64,000 nt of DNA from Anaerohalosphaeraceae bacterium (GCA_035378985.1 DAOSUR010000005.1:1-64000), one strand, 5' to 3'. Shown: positions 53,598 to 63,553, counted from the first letter of the stretch. The notes: generated by a model not told the origin, from the letters alone. A program made the numbers and translations.

Positions 53598-54476
53598 TTA
53601 ACTTTTTCTCCGCAGAAGCAGACCGCCCAGACCCAGCAGAACCATCGTTGTCGGTTCCGGAACAAAAATCAGCGATGGAGAAAACTCCCCGTTGGCATTC
53701 GACATTCCGCCCCACGGACTGGCAGGGTCATTGTTCAGGGTCGTCATCTCTTTCGGGTTGAACAGATAATTAAAGTTGATCCACTGGGCATTGTCGTTGT
53801 CCGCATTGTGGGCGATATACATAATCACAGTCACCGTCTTATGGTCTGTAGACAGGGCTGTCTGAACCGCCTGATGCAGCGCACTGCCCGGCGCCAGAAC
53901 AAAGTCAAAAGGTGCCCCTACAGCCAGATGCCCGCTCACGAGATATTGATCATCATACAGCCGCCGGCCCAGATAGGTCAGACCCGGGTTCAAATCCCCT
54001 AAGAAATCATAAATCGGCTTGGTCGTATAATCGCCGTCAATGTACAGACCCGGTGCGGTGTTGGGGGTAATCGTCAGTTCATCCCAGTTAGCTCCTGGGA
54101 CGGTCGGATCCAGCACATAGTAATCCCACCCTGTATTCGGCCCAATCGGTTCGACCGTGTCTTTGTAGCGACCAGGAGCCATGTTGGTGTTGCGAATGGT
54201 CGTCCGCACAATGATGTCTTTCATCAGGTCCGCTTCGGTAACACTGGACACATTAAACTTCAGATAAATCAAAGACTGATGGTCATAGCTGGCACCGAGG
54301 GATTTTGCACTGACGCGCGAGGCAATTTCTGTACTCGTGCCGCGGTTGCTGTCCGGCGATTCCTCCCGCATCTCGCAGTCGGCACCGCCCATGTTTGTTG
54401 TGATTGTCAGGGCTTTCGCATTCGCCACGAACAGCGCGACCGCAACAAGGCCTACAAAAACAATTAGTTTCTTCAT
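53598..54476 (-). CDS. PEP-CTERM protein with DNRLRE-like beta-sandwich
   Basis: 292 residues from the ATG at 54476, with GGAAGG upstream; the frame is open 13 codons further with no site. Signal peptide at about 1-22. The mid-part (REESPDSNRGTST, YDHQSLIYLKFNVSS, GWDYYVLD) resembles DNRLRE-type domains of secreted proteins. C-terminus is VPEPTTMVLLGLGGLLLRRKS, a canonical PEP-CTERM signal. It should be processed by an exosortase and linked to the surface. Second PEP-CTERM protein here. Function beyond surface display is unknown. Confidence 0.82.
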   Translation of the reverse strand: MKKLIVFVGLVAVALFVANAKALTITTNMGGADCEMREESPDSNRGTSTEIASRVSAKSLGASYDHQSLIYLKFNVSSVTEADLMKDIIVRTTIRNTNMAPGRYKDTVEPIGPNTGWDYYVLDPTVPGANWDELTITPNTAPGLYIDGDYTTKPIYDFLGDLNPGLTYLGRRLYDDQYLVSGHLAVGAPFDFVLAPGSALHQAVQTALSTDHKTVTVIMYIAHNADNDNAQWINFNYLFNPKEMTTLNNDPASPWGGMSNANGEFSPSLIFVPEPTTMVLLGLGGLLLRRKS

Positions 54477-54846
54477 TTTTCCTTCCTCCAAAAAAGTGAT
54501 AATAGGAACGCACAACTTTAGCTATAGTCTGCACACACCCACACGCAAACAGAATCGTTCCGAGAAAAATCAAGGGAAAACGGGAAAGAAGTCTTCTCAT
54601 CCGGAGAAAAAATCGACATGCTCGTCTCCCCCTTTTTTAATTTTTGAATGAGCCGTTGCCTATTTTTACAAACCTGCATTATCCCGAATCTTATCAGGAG
54701 AAATAAGATAATTCCTCCTGTATTTTACAAATAACTTATCATTTTCTTAGATTCGCCAAATTAAACCAAAACAAAAAAAACAGACGTTTATTGAATTAAA
54801 ACTCGGCATTTTGCTCTATATATTGTCTACAATATCCAATTTTTCT
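54477..54846. other. AT-rich gene-free region between GH95 and PEP-CTERM genes
   Basis: 370 bases. Between 54600 and 54840 it is very AT-rich, with a CAGGAG/CTCCTG inverted repeat near 54695-54720 and GATAAG/CTTATC-like steps. It should contain the PEP-CTERM gene promoter on the minus strand. A 33-codon frame (54518-54619, minus) has a GGGGGAG motif before its ATG, but no other support. Confidence 0.5.
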
Positions 54847-57468
54847 CTACCGACAGGTGTCTGCGGGGTCCCGTCCGCATGCAAGCCAGTCTATCGCCAT
54901 CTGGGCCAAATCCGACAGGTCCAGCCCCTCACTGCCATTTAGCCAGTCCCCTGCAAGAGCAGCAAAATCCTCAAAATCTACCTGACAGTCCTGGTTATAG
55001 TCCGATAAAAGCGGGGTCGTACAGGAATAGGCGGTCAGCGTGTAGCTTTGCCCGGCCTGGGTTGGGAATTCGTACAGATTCACGCCCGGCGACTGCACGG
55101 CTACACGCCTGCCCATCCCGTCCGTTACGGCAAACGGCCGAACCGAACGGACCCGGCAGGTTCTGCCGAGCTGAGAACGGATTTGGGCAGTCTGGAGGGT
55201 GCGATTCTGCCAAGTAATATCCACCTCAAATCCCCCGCATGCCCTCAAGCCGGTTACGCTTCCGTTAACCATCTTGTCCGGCAGGGCCGGCAGCAGATGC
55301 ACTTCTCCCTGATGGCTCTGCAGGAACATTTCAGCCATGCCCATCAGAACCCCCAGATTGCCGTCAATCTGGTTCTCAGAAGTTCCGTCAGCTGTACCGC
55401 CCTTGCGGGAAAAGGTCATATTGTAGGTATGAGATTTGCCGAGGATTTTATTGAGAATCATATAGGCATGATTGCCCTGCCCAAGACGCACCCGACAGCA
55501 CATTTTCCAGGCCTGGCTCCAGGCCGTGTTGTTGGTGTCATCCCCTTTCCAATTGAGCACCACTTCCGCCGCCGCCGCCAGCTGCGGCGTGTGGTAAGGA
55601 GTAATATTGCCGGCCGGCATCAGGTCCACCAGATGCGACAGGTGGCGATGCGTATTCGGCACATCCACATCCTCCAGCCATTCCTGCAGCTGGCCGTATC
55701 GGCCGATCTGGTTGGGCGGCAGCTGGGAACGCTTCTGCTCCAAGAGCTGGCGAAACTCCGCATCCACCCCCAGAATTTTGCTGGCCTCAATCACATACGT
55801 AAACAGCCCCCGAATCAGCTGACAATCCATCGTAGGACCGGCCACAATTTCTCCGTTATCCCCCAGTGCCGGATTGGGCTGCTCCGGCGAATGCGAAGGA
55901 TTCGTCAAAAGATAGGGGATTCTGCCGGGCCGCGGGTCCGGCACCAGAAAATCCGCAAAAAACTCCGCCGCCCCCTTCATCAGCGGATAGACCTCTGCGA
56001 GGAAATTGACATCTCCGCTGTATTCATAATGCCACCACAGATGCATGCACAGCCAGGCCCCGCCGCTGGGCCACAGGCCCCCGGCATTGTTGATCGGCGC
56101 CGCCCCGCGCCACAAATCGGTATTGTGGTGCACAACCCAGCCGTCCGCACCATAGTGCTCCGCCGCCACAACAGCCCCCGTCTCCAACAAATCCCGAATC
56201 AGATCAAACAACGGCTCGTGACACTCCGCCAGATTCGTCACCTCCGCCGCCCAGTAATTCATCTCCTCGTTGATATTGAGGGTCATCTTGCCCTCCCACG
56301 AGGGCTCAAACTCGTTATTCCACTTTCCCTGCAAATTCAGCGGCTGGGAGCCGGGACGAGAACCGGAAATCAGCAGGTACCGCGCCATCTGAAAATTGAC
56401 CGTCAGCAGCTGCAAATCATCCGCATTGAAAAGCGACCAATTGGTTTTGGCGGCATCCACGCCGGTCTCAATGGCCTTCAGACGCACATCGGTTGGGTTG
56501 TTGACCTTATCCGAAGTGCCTAAATCCAGCGTCACACGGTTAAATAGGGCCTGATAGTCGGTTAACTGCCTCTGACGCAGCACCGCAAACCCTTTGGCGG
56601 CGGCACTGGAGACCGTGTCCAGACACCGCTGACTCGGATTGCCGCTGATGTCATTGTAGCGGACAAAATTCGAAGCGGCCCCCAGCACCAGCGTCACGGC
56701 ATCCGCTCCGCTGACTACCAAAGTCTGCCCGGACGGAGTCACCGAACCGCCCTCCGCGAGAATCCGCACGCGGGTTTCAAACTCCACATCGCTGGTCAGA
56801 CCGTTTAAGCCCACATGATCGACAGCCCCGCGGAGAACCACGTCACTGCCGCTGACCGAACGGCTGACGACCGTATGCGGTGTAGTCAAACTGCACGTAA
56901 AACCAATCTTTCCGGGCTGGCCGGCCGTCAAACGAATCACAATCACATTGTCCGGATAACTGGCAAAACAGTCTCGCTGATACGTCACCCCTCCGGCTGT
57001 GTAGGTCACCGAGGCCGTGGCCGTCGTCAAATCCAGCTGCCGCCGGTAATTCGTCCCGGAATGGTTGAACGTCAGCCGCAGTTCCGCCGTCGGCTGATAG
57101 GGACACTGACGCAGCGGAATACTCATAAAGTTGGGGCCGGCCACTCCGTAGGCCGCCAGCCCCTGACCGGCCCAGACATAGTTTCGAATCTGTTCGAGGT
57201 ACGCCGATGCGCCGGGATGAACGTAATTATGCGGATGGCCCGCCCAGACCGTATCCTCATTGAACTGAATGATTTCCTCACTCATCCCGCCGTACACCAT
57301 GGCAGCCAGTTTGCCGTTGCCGATCGGCAAAGCCGCATTGGACGTCGCATTCGCCGTGTATGTCGCCGGACTGGTATAAAACAACACAAGCGGTCCGGGG
57401 TCCGCACCGGCAATCAGGGACAACGCCGCAACCAGAACAGCAAACAGAACCAAAACTTCTCTTCTCAT
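54847..57468 (-). CDS. GH95 alpha-L-fucosidase-like enzyme with dockerin-like tail
   Basis: 873 residues from the ATG at 57468, with AGGAACAGG upstream. Signal peptide at about 1-22. GH95 features: ALPIGNGKLAAMVYGG with FNEDTVWAGHP near the start, GKWNNEFEPSWEGKMTLNINEEMNYWAAEVTNLAECHEPLF in pieces, NTDLWRGAAPINNAGGLWPSGGAWLC and the C-terminal HLSHLVDLMP. The family removes alpha-1,2-linked fucose (or galactose in relatives) by inversion. The last 60 residues have SDYNQDCQVDFEDFAALAGDWL and LDLSDLAQMAIDWL, a dockerin-like pair. Acts outside the cytoplasm on fucosylated pectin or xyloglucan side chains. Confidence 0.88.
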   Translation of the reverse strand: MRREVLVLFAVLVAALSLIAGADPGPLVLFYTSPATYTANATSNAALPIGNGKLAAMVYGGMSEEIIQFNEDTVWAGHPHNYVHPGASAYLEQIRNYVWAGQGLAAYGVAGPNFMSIPLRQCPYQPTAELRLTFNHSGTNYRRQLDLTTATASVTYTAGGVTYQRDCFASYPDNVIVIRLTAGQPGKIGFTCSLTTPHTVVSRSVSGSDVVLRGAVDHVGLNGLTSDVEFETRVRILAEGGSVTPSGQTLVVSGADAVTLVLGAASNFVRYNDISGNPSQRCLDTVSSAAAKGFAVLRQRQLTDYQALFNRVTLDLGTSDKVNNPTDVRLKAIETGVDAAKTNWSLFNADDLQLLTVNFQMARYLLISGSRPGSQPLNLQGKWNNEFEPSWEGKMTLNINEEMNYWAAEVTNLAECHEPLFDLIRDLLETGAVVAAEHYGADGWVVHHNTDLWRGAAPINNAGGLWPSGGAWLCMHLWWHYEYSGDVNFLAEVYPLMKGAAEFFADFLVPDPRPGRIPYLLTNPSHSPEQPNPALGDNGEIVAGPTMDCQLIRGLFTYVIEASKILGVDAEFRQLLEQKRSQLPPNQIGRYGQLQEWLEDVDVPNTHRHLSHLVDLMPAGNITPYHTPQLAAAAEVVLNWKGDDTNNTAWSQAWKMCCRVRLGQGNHAYMILNKILGKSHTYNMTFSRKGGTADGTSENQIDGNLGVLMGMAEMFLQSHQGEVHLLPALPDKMVNGSVTGLRACGGFEVDITWQNRTLQTAQIRSQLGRTCRVRSVRPFAVTDGMGRRVAVQSPGVNLYEFPTQAGQSYTLTAYSCTTPLLSDYNQDCQVDFEDFAALAGDWLNGSEGLDLSDLAQMAIDWLACGRDPADTCR

Positions 57469-57564
57469 CAACCTGTTCCTTTCTTCGACAGCAAACAAAA
57501 TCCAATTTCGATAAACACCCTCACCGCTTGTTCTCATACAAACCCCTCAACCACGAACTTGTTT

Positions 57565-60500
57565 TCACCGGTTCCCCTGCTGATAAAGCGTCTGAATCTC
57601 CTGCTGACTGAGGGCCCGCTCATAAAGCCGAACATCATCAAGGCGGCCGCTGAAAAAACTCCCCAGCAGCCCGGAGGTCTGCTGAATCGCCCCGATTCGC
57701 ACCGGACAGGCAGTTCCCGTATTGATTGCCAAAGAAGGATTTGTGTAGGTTCCTGCATCCGGCTGACCGTCAATATACAGCCGGAGATGCTGCACGGTCG
57801 CCGGTCCCGTCTCCGGTGCTTCCAGAACCGCCGCCACATGATGCCACTGCCCGTCGGCAACGATCTGATTGCTGAGAATATTGCCGCCGCTGACACCCAG
57901 CTGAAGTTTTGAATTATTGACAAAAAACAGCCAGCGGGTCCCGGTATCCAGGCCGCCGCAGGTCAAAATCATTCCGCCCGTCTGCGTGGTTTGAATCCAG
58001 GCACAAACGGTCCGCGACCGGCCGCCGCTGATTCCGAAAAAGTCGGGAAACTCCGCAAAGTCATCCAGCCCGTCCAGCAGAAGGCCGCCGCCCGAAATCC
58101 CCTCCGCCCACGTCGGGCCGCCCGTCAGGCTGGCCGTTCTCGAATAAAGGGATATATCCTTCGTTGTATTCCCGTCTGTTTCCTCAAACGGCAGAGAAAG
58201 CACAAGCGTCTCATCCGCCAGCCAGGCGGAGGCAAACCGGGTACAATCGAGCATATCCACTCGGCGGTCGCCGTTTTGGTCCGCACCGGAGCATGGCGGA
58301 AAATCCCCACAGTCCGCCCAAAGCCATTTTTCGGCTATTCCGGCCAAGTCCTCCAGACCCTTGACTCCGGAATAAACATTGGACACGTGGATGGTCATTA
58401 CGGCTGTATCAGATTGTCCGGAAGTATTCTCATAAACAACGGTGAACGTATTGAGCCCTGTGTCCGCATCCTTCGGTGCCCCCGACAGATTCCCGTTGGG
58501 ACTGACAACCAGCCAGTCAGGACCGGAGATTTTGCGGAAGATGCCGATGCCTTCCGTATAAGGCCGCAGCGTCCGGCCGGCATACGGCGCCAGTTCAACT
58601 GCGTCCGGATTCTCAATCAAATCTGTTGGAAACACGGGATTTCCGACAGCCAACCGGCCGAGACCGTCATTGTAAAGGAGTTCCGCAAAGGTCCGGTCAG
58701 ACCAGCGGCTCCAGACGGCTACATCATCGATATAGCCGGTGTACTCCCCCCGGCTCATTCCGTTGACGCTCGGTTCATCCCCATAGAAACCGATTCCGGT
58801 GTATTGGCCGTTATAATTGTTCGACGCAGAAGTCATCAGAGCAACTGAACCGGCCTCGCTGGCGTTCAGCCAGCCGCGCAGCTGCCCGGATGCATCAATG
58901 GATACCAGCACATGGTTCCACTGATTCAGAACAGGCAGATTGCCGAACTCCGGCGTCTGCGTATCAACAGTCAGTCGGCACGCCCCGGACGGCAGCAGCT
59001 CAATTCGGAACGTCTTGGCGGTTGTTAGTGTGCCGACTTTGGTGCCCAGCATACAGGCGGTTTTGTCGGAGGCAGGCAGGGCCGTGGGCTTAAACCACAG
59101 CGAAATCGTCATCGGAGCGGCGTTCGGAAAAACCCGATTGGTTCCCGTATCCGACCAGCCGACAATCAGGCCGTCTTTCGGATACGTCAAATCCAGACAG
59201 CCACTGCCCAGCCGCTTGGCGTTGGAATCCAGCCAGGCCGCCCCGAACGGATGGTTCGGGTTCGAAGCATAGACCTTCGATACATCCAGAAAATCCACAT
59301 CAAACGGCCAGTAATGTATCAGGTCCGACGGAAGAGTCGGCACCGTCTTAAACATCCACACTTGGCCGGGAATCACTGTATTGTCTGCGGTTACTTCATC
59401 CACCCGCCAGTAATACTTCGTATCCGCCGTCAGGGTCGGCGGTGTGAAGGCGGTTGCCGTTTGATTGCCGAAGCTGACCAGCTCGGTGGGCGAGGTCCCG
59501 AAATAGACATTGTGGCTGACGGCCGTGCTGCCGGCACGCCAGCTCAGCGTCGCCGTTGTCGCCGCACAAAAATCCCCGTTGGCCGGGTTTGGAACCGTCG
59601 CCTGAACCGGCCAAAGAGCCGAATCTCCAACCAGAATCGTCGTCCCGGCCCCCTCCGTCACAATCGAAGGAATGTTGGCCGATGCATCCAGCGTGTATGA
59701 ATAAGGAGGCACAAAAGCACTGCCGTACCCCGACATCGTCCCGGTGCAGGCATTGAAAATATTGCCGACGGACTTGATTTCCACCGTAAAGGTGCCGCTG
59801 GTGCCCGAATCAACTCGTCCAGCGTCCGCAATCGGGTTTTTCACCTGGTTAAAATAATTGTTCTCCAAAAGCACCTTAAATCCCCAGGAGCCCCCGACGC
59901 AGTAGGAGTTTCCGGTGCAGGAGTAGTAGTTGTTGAACACATGATCTTTTCCGTATCGGCCCCGGGGCATTCGCTGGTCCACATAGGCCCCCCACCAGTT
60001 ATGATGAAAGGTTACATTCAGCTTGCCCACATCCGTGGGGTTGTCGTCCGTCGAGCCGACCAGACAGGCAAAGCGGTGGGGATTCACCTTGCTGGTATAG
60101 CAGAACCGGCACCAGGAAACCGTGATATAATCGCTCTGGTCGGTAATGTCGCACAGCCCGTCCGCACAGTCCAGAAATGTGCAGTGGTCAATCCAGACAT
60201 GAGTGGCGCGCCGGCAAATCAGCCCGTCCTGCGGCACCGCCCCCTGAAAAGTCAGGTTCCGGACGATTACGTTATCCACATCACTGACCTTGACGCTGAA
60301 GCCGACAATCCTTGCATCATAGCCGATGCCCAGAATGGTCTTGTTGGATCCTACATTGGGGATATTGTAATCGCCGTGAATCGTTCCGAGCACCTGGACA
60401 ATGCGGGGCGTGTCTCCGCTGACGGCGTTTACAAATTCGGCCTTATTCGTTACGGTCACCACTTCGCCGCCCTGCCCGCCGGTCGTGCCTCCGGCTGCGG

Positions 60501-60588
60501 TCGCCCACCCAATCGGTTCTGAATCCACGGCAAAACAAGGCGGGCACAAAAGGAAGATAAGGACAGGAAATATCGCGATGATTCTCAT
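57565..60588 (-). CDS. Multidomain PL1-family pectate lyase with LamG and dockerin-like modules
   Basis: 1007 residues from the ATG at 60588, with GGAGGG upstream. Signal peptide at about 1-21. The PL1 beta-helix (about 25-330) has VWIDHCTFLDCADG (vWiDH signature), CRFCYTSKVNPHRF, FHHNWWGAYVDQRMPRGRYG and FNNYYSC. A fibronectin-like segment follows (about 335-430), a first LamG domain (about 435-645), a putative Ig-like He_PIG segment, a dockerin-like pair with DQNGDRRVDMLDCTRFASAWL in the middle (about 755-815), and a second LamG domain to the end. It cleaves polygalacturonan; extra domains likely bind glycan. Confidence 0.9.
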   Translation of the reverse strand: MRIIAIFPVLIFLLCPPCFAVDSEPIGWATAAGGTTGGQGGEVVTVTNKAEFVNAVSGDTPRIVQVLGTIHGDYNIPNVGSNKTILGIGYDARIVGFSVKVSDVDNVIVRNLTFQGAVPQDGLICRRATHVWIDHCTFLDCADGLCDITDQSDYITVSWCRFCYTSKVNPHRFACLVGSTDDNPTDVGKLNVTFHHNWWGAYVDQRMPRGRYGKDHVFNNYYSCTGNSYCVGGSWGFKVLLENNYFNQVKNPIADAGRVDSGTSGTFTVEIKSVGNIFNACTGTMSGYGSAFVPPYSYTLDASANIPSIVTEGAGTTILVGDSALWPVQATVPNPANGDFCAATTATLSWRAGSTAVSHNVYFGTSPTELVSFGNQTATAFTPPTLTADTKYYWRVDEVTADNTVIPGQVWMFKTVPTLPSDLIHYWPFDVDFLDVSKVYASNPNHPFGAAWLDSNAKRLGSGCLDLTYPKDGLIVGWSDTGTNRVFPNAAPMTISLWFKPTALPASDKTACMLGTKVGTLTTAKTFRIELLPSGACRLTVDTQTPEFGNLPVLNQWNHVLVSIDASGQLRGWLNASEAGSVALMTSASNNYNGQYTGIGFYGDEPSVNGMSRGEYTGYIDDVAVWSRWSDRTFAELLYNDGLGRLAVGNPVFPTDLIENPDAVELAPYAGRTLRPYTEGIGIFRKISGPDWLVVSPNGNLSGAPKDADTGLNTFTVVYENTSGQSDTAVMTIHVSNVYSGVKGLEDLAGIAEKWLWADCGDFPPCSGADQNGDRRVDMLDCTRFASAWLADETLVLSLPFEETDGNTTKDISLYSRTASLTGGPTWAEGISGGGLLLDGLDDFAEFPDFFGISGGRSRTVCAWIQTTQTGGMILTCGGLDTGTRWLFFVNNSKLQLGVSGGNILSNQIVADGQWHHVAAVLEAPETGPATVQHLRLYIDGQPDAGTYTNPSLAINTGTACPVRIGAIQQTSGLLGSFFSGRLDDVRLYERALSQQEIQTLYQQGNR

Positions 60589-60892
60589 CCATTCCCTCCA
60601 GGAATCTCGGCTCCAGTGCCTAACCATACTGACCGTCCCCCTATTCGGAGAGTGCCGAAACAATAAAAACCCTCATCAGATTGTGTCTATGGTAACAAAA
60701 CAATAAGATAGGTTCTCCCCGGATTACTGAAATAACTTTTCATATTCAGAGGTTTGATAAGAATATGGCCAGACTATACCCTTTATATCTGATATGCCGG
60801 GAAAGTGTGTCGTCACCCGAGACCCAAGCCTGTGGAAGAGGGGGTGTCCTGAAAAAACCTCCTTTCTTCGGAGGGAGCTGTCCAGCCGGCGG
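60589..60892. other. Gene-free region between DUF3826 and pectate lyase genes
   Basis: 304 bases. It holds the terminator of the DUF3826 gene (60852-60874) and AT-rich stretches with TATAAAG- and GATAAG-like steps around 60700-60790 that may be the promoter of the minus-strand pectate lyase gene. No tRNA or protein gene is supported. Confidence 0.55.
60852..60874 (-). terminator. Terminator after DUF3826 gene
   Basis: CCTCC (60858-60862) pairs with GGAGG (60870-60874); on the minus strand TTTTTT follows (60857-60852), about 20 bases beyond the gene stop. Confidence 0.7.
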
Positions 60893-61570
60893 TTAATTCG
60901 GACCGGCCTGGTTTCGAGCATTCCGTGCTTCAGAGGCCTTCTTCAGGTCATATCCCTGGGCAGACAGGTAATTGTTAATCCGTCCCTTGTACTTGCCGAA
61001 CACCTGGTGTTTTTCCCCGGAAGAACTCGCATCCATCGCCATTTCCCTTGCCTCGATCAGATAGGCCAGAACCATACCCTTCTGCTCTTCCGTCAGCTGC
61101 GGCAGCATCTCCAGATAACTGTTGTACGTCACCTGCACAAGACCATAGGTCATTCCGTCTTTGACCTGGTCTATTTGAGCCGGAGTCAGCAGGGCGGACA
61201 GTCTCACCAGATACCGCGTATGCAGCTGCTCCCGCAGGCGCTGGGTCATCTCCTTCAGGGCCTGGATAATCAGTTTTTTCGTCTCCGCATCGGCATCCGT
61301 CCGGGATTGAACCGCTTTGACTTGAGCATCACAGGCATCCTGCAGCATTCCCAGACTGCGATACTGCTCCGCAATCACCTCCTGAACCTGCCGGGCCTTG
61401 ACGTCATCTTCAAGCTTCAGCGTCTGAACAATCTTCTTTGCCCGCTCCTGAAGAACCTGTGTATAGGCCGGGTCAGGGTCCTGCGGAACGGAGACGATTT
61501 TCGCCGGCTCAGGCACCGCTGTCAGGGCAAAGACAATCAAGTGCGCAAAAATCCCTGCCGAATGCATCAT
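60893..61570 (-). CDS. DUF3826 family secreted protein
   Basis: 225 residues from the ATG at 61570, with GGAGAG five bases upstream; a longer frame upstream is low-complexity. Signal peptide at about 1-20. The body has ERAKKIVQTLKLED, VIAEQYRSL, VKDGMTYGLVQVTYNSYLEMLP, YLIEAREMAMDASSSGEKHQVFGKYKGRINNYLS, a pattern I recognise as DUF3826, a family found in Bacteroidetes and planctomycete pectin-related loci. Its function is not known. It lies before the pectate lyase gene and diverges from the transketolase operon, so a pectin-utilisation role is likely. Confidence 0.75.
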   Translation of the reverse strand: MMHSAGIFAHLIVFALTAVPEPAKIVSVPQDPDPAYTQVLQERAKKIVQTLKLEDDVKARQVQEVIAEQYRSLGMLQDACDAQVKAVQSRTDADAETKKLIIQALKEMTQRLREQLHTRYLVRLSALLTPAQIDQVKDGMTYGLVQVTYNSYLEMLPQLTEEQKGMVLAYLIEAREMAMDASSSGEKHQVFGKYKGRINNYLSAQGYDLKKASEARNARNQAGPN

Positions 61571-61778
61571 TTTTCTCTCCTGCAGTGAATTCGTTTTTTT
61601 CCAAAAAACAGAATAATGGAGTCTTCTCTTTTTTATCAAGTTCTTTTTGTCCCCGATTTGCCGGCGATGTCCAAATAGAAAAAATCTTTGAATCAGAACT
61701 CCGTTTTGATTAGGATGAAGCCCCATAAAAATTGACGAATCGGCTTGGACCCAGATTTTCGATTCAAAAGGCAAAAAC

Positions 61779-62606
61779 GTGCGGAACCGTATCCAGGAAC
61801 TCCAAGAAATTGCCCGGCAGATTCGGATTGATATCCTCACAATGATTTACAAGGCCGGGGATGGTCACCCCGGCGCATCCCTGTCCGTGACCGATCTGAT
61901 TACAGCCCTGTATTTTGAGGTAATGAATATCGACCCGGCCAATCCCCAAAAACCCGACCGAGACCGATTCATCCTTTCCAAGGGGCACGCCTGCCCGGCC
62001 CTTTATGCGGTGCTGGCCCGCAGGGGCTTTTTCTCCCGCGACGAACTGCCCGGCCTGCGCTCGCTGAATTCGATGCTGCAGGGGCACCCGGATATGAACA
62101 AAACTCCCGGCATCGACAGCACCTCCGGCTCTCTGGGCAACGGAATTTCCATCGGATTAGGAATGGTGCTGGCCGCCCGTCTGACGGGCTACGACTACTA
62201 CACCTATGTCATTACCGGAGACGGAGAGCTTCAGGAAGGGGTGGTCTGGGAGGCGGCAACGGCGGCCGCCAAGTACAAAGCAGGCCGGCTGATTGTGCTG
62301 GTGGACAACAACGGTCTGCAGAGCAGCGGCCCTGTAGAGGAGGTCAGCGGCCTTTATCCTATCCTGCCCAAGTGGGAGGCCTTCGGATGGCACTGTCAGG
62401 AAATTGACGGCCACAGTTTCGAACAGATTCTCCCGGCCCTCCAAAAGGCCCGGGACTGCACAGACCGGCCGTCGCTCATTCTGGCCCATACCGTCAAGGG
62501 CTGCGGGGTTCCTTTTATGATAGGCGACAATTCCTGGCACAAACGCGTCCCGACCGCAGAAGAATATCAGCAGGCGATGCGCATCCTCGGAGGACCCTGC
62601 TCATGA
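61779..62606 (+). CDS. Transketolase N-terminal subunit
   Basis: 275 residues, GTG start with AAAGG upstream. TPP-binding half of a split transketolase: KAGDGHPGASLS, FILSKGHACPALYAVL, GSLGNGISIGLGMVLAA and GDGELQEGVVWEA with DNNGLQSSG for the metal/pyrophosphate site. Moves two-carbon units between sugar phosphates. Its partner subunit overlaps it at the stop (ATGA). Split transketolases of this type include both generic and pathway-specific forms; with pectin genes nearby, a role in catabolism of apiose or another unusual pentose is conceivable but not shown. Confidence 0.92.
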   Translation: MRNRIQELQEIARQIRIDILTMIYKAGDGHPGASLSVTDLITALYFEVMNIDPANPQKPDRDRFILSKGHACPALYAVLARRGFFSRDELPGLRSLNSMLQGHPDMNKTPGIDSTSGSLGNGISIGLGMVLAARLTGYDYYTYVITGDGELQEGVVWEAATAAAKYKAGRLIVLVDNNGLQSSGPVEEVSGLYPILPKWEAFGWHCQEIDGHSFEQILPALQKARDCTDRPSLILAHTVKGCGVPFMIGDNSWHKRVPTAEEYQQAMRILGGPCS

Positions 62607-63553
62607 GCACTTTGGGCAACACCCGTCTGGCCTTTATTGAGACCCTGATTGAACTGGCTGAACAGGACCCCAAAACCGTTCTGGTCTGCGCCGATTCCGT
62701 GCTGGTTGTCAAAGGCAGGGAGTTTGCGCGACGATTTCCGGACCGCTTTATTGACGTGGGAATCGCCGAACAAAACGCCGTGAACTGTGCGGCGGGTCTG
62801 GCGGCCTGCGGTCTGGTTCCCTATGTGGCAACCTATGCGGGCTTTCTTACGATGCGGGCCTGCGAACAGGTGCGAACGTTCGTGGCCTATCCGGGACTGA
62901 ATGTCAAACTCGTCGGGGCCAACGGCGGCATCAGCGCCGGAGAACGCGAGGGAGTAACTCATCAGTTCTTTGAAGACCTGGGCATCCTGCGCACCATTCC
63001 CGGCATCACCGTTGTCGTACCCGCCGACGACATTCAGGTGCGGCAGGCCGCACGAGCCCTTCACAAACTCCAGGGCCCGGCCTATCTGCGCATCGGCAGC
63101 GGACGCGACCCCCGGGCGGATTGTCAGGACATCCCTTTCGAACTGGGCAAAATCCGCATCCTGGCTGAACACGGAAAAGACGTTGCCCTCTTTACAAACG
63201 GTTTTGTTGTGAATCGCGCCCTGCAGGCGGCTGAACGGCTCGCCCGGGAGGGAATCCGCGCCGTCGTTGCAGATGTCCATACCCTCAAACCCCTCGATGT
63301 GCCCGGAATCGTTTCCCTCTTAACGCAGACCGGAGCTGCTGTAACGGTGGAAGATCACAATATCATCGGCGGATTAGGCAGCGCCGTAGCCGAATGCAGC
63401 GCGGAGGAATGCCCTGCCCCCGTCAAACGAGTGGGGCTGCCGGACTGCTACCCCCGCTCCGGAACGCCGGAGGCACTGCTGGATTACTATCATATCGGGA
63501 TAAACGATATCGTGGAGGCCGCTCGGGCCGCTGTAAAGAAGAAAAAGACATGA
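62603..63553 (+). CDS. Transketolase C-terminal subunit
   Basis: 316 residues. It supplies the pyrimidine-binding and C-terminal domains: DVGIAEQNAVNCAAGLAACG with the conserved Glu that activates TPP, ATYAGFLTMRACEQVRTFV, and AYLRIGSGRDPRA with the later VEDHNIIGGLGSAVAE. Start overlaps the N-terminal subunit stop; end overlaps the next gene start. The three form one transcript. Confidence 0.92.
   Translation: MSTLGNTRLAFIETLIELAEQDPKTVLVCADSVLVVKGREFARRFPDRFIDVGIAEQNAVNCAAGLAACGLVPYVATYAGFLTMRACEQVRTFVAYPGLNVKLVGANGGISAGEREGVTHQFFEDLGILRTIPGITVVVPADDIQVRQAARALHKLQGPAYLRIGSGRDPRADCQDIPFELGKIRILAEHGKDVALFTNGFVVNRALQAAERLAREGIRAVVADVHTLKPLDVPGIVSLLTQTGAAVTVEDHNIIGGLGSAVAECSAEECPAPVKRVGLPDCYPRSGTPEALLDYYHIGINDIVEAARAAVKKKKT

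Noticed and set aside
54283..54600. 105-codon frame with a signal-peptide-like start
   Set aside because: It runs into the PEP-CTERM gene in the wrong frame, where that gene has a clear ribosome site and signal peptide.
55048..56523. Plus-strand 491-codon frame opposite the GH95 gene
   Set aside because: Shadow of a gene with complete GH95 signature motifs.
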